From positions 24,685 through 88,684 of the forward strand of contig JABVXU010000220.1 in NCBI GenBank assembly GCA_013365365.1: a stretch of 64,000 nucleotides of DNA. Direction: 5' to 3'. Source of the stretch: Cruorifilaria tuberocauda. Its lineage: Eukaryota > Nematoda > Chromadorea > Rhabditida > Onchocercidae. This document shows, piece by piece, positions 63,919 through 64,000 of the stretch (its first letter is position 1; the number at the start of each line of letters is the position of its first letter). The notes under the pieces were generated by a model, which ran no database searches, had not been told where the DNA came from, and saw only the letters and a list, made by a program, of their open reading frames with translations. Position numbers and translations under genes: made by a program.

Positions 63919-64000
63919 TAAAAAATAATTTTAGCTTGAATGATAACCGGAAAATGAAGATGGATTTTTCAGGTTGCATCAGACGAATCGAGAACTTCAA
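63919..64000 (+). repeat. Right arm of the inverted repeat, cut by the window edge
   Basis: Reverse-complement partner of 62775-62854, still matching at the last base of the window, so the full arm is probably longer. It contains a TTTTTCAG that could act as a splice acceptor on this strand. On the minus strand, the left copy carries the same signal. Confidence 0.85.

Larger units (their letters stand above)
61418..64000. other. Right-end region, no supported gene
   Basis: Contents are entered separately: a GC-rich island (61905-62115), the left and right arms of an inverted repeat (62775-62854 and 63919-64000) and a tRNA-like fragment (about 63722-63785). DNA at 62560-62780 is somewhat GC-richer than its surroundings, with a 54-codon open frame on the minus strand, but no family is recognisable. 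Confidence 0.5.

Overview
The window reads as nuclear DNA of a nematode, most likely a spirurid or filarial-type species (inference). The DNA is strongly AT-rich. Introns usually end in a TTTCAG-like acceptor, several start codons lie just behind such an acceptor (suggesting spliced-leader trans-splicing), and introns range from about 100 bases to 7.6 kb. The genes are animal and nematode families: an anosmin/KAL-1 orthologue, a gp78/AMFR-type ubiquitin ligase, a DUF229 ectoenzyme-like protein and a ShKT-domain protein. No bacterial operons, phage, CRISPR arrays or rRNA were seen. All intron-exon structures were built by hand from splice signals, phase continuity and family resemblance.

Layout, with every supported gene on the + strand. 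1-12139: long non-coding stretch upstream of kal-1. 12140-28961: kal-1, 12 exons, 787 residues, with first and second introns of 7.6 and 5.0 kb. 28962-35403: intergenic, with a CpG-rich 20-bp tandem repeat, simple repeats, a GAATA minisatellite and a perfect 28-bp palindrome. 35404-37638: a 5-exon gene for a 222-residue four-pass membrane protein. 37639-41198: intergenic with a large GT minisatellite. 41199-46155: AMFR/gp78 (hrdl-1) E3 ligase, 12 exons, 596 residues. 46156-52781: intergenic, with one orphan exon-like segment. 52782-58580: DUF229 sulfatase-like protein, 14 exons, 639 residues. 59993 to about 61417: a ShKT-domain gene that looks damaged or unusual. 61418-64000: mostly non-coding, with a GC-rich island, a tRNA-like fragment and one arm pair of a large inverted repeat that reaches the window edge.

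The genes do not form a pathway: KAL-1 is an extracellular axon-guidance and morphogenesis protein, AMFR acts in ER-associated degradation, the DUF229 protein is a predicted type II membrane protein with a phosphatase/sulfatase-like fold, and the ShKT protein is predicted secreted.

The most notable signal is that four of about 40 introns, in three neighbouring genes, are best explained by GC rather than GT donors. All four fit GC-[AT]-[AT]-G-T and restore family-conserved sequence or an open frame. Other points are the inverted repeat at the right edge, the apparent lesions in the ShKT gene, and an in-frame stop exposed if the GC-AG intron of the four-pass gene is retained. I found no convincing new multi-gene system.
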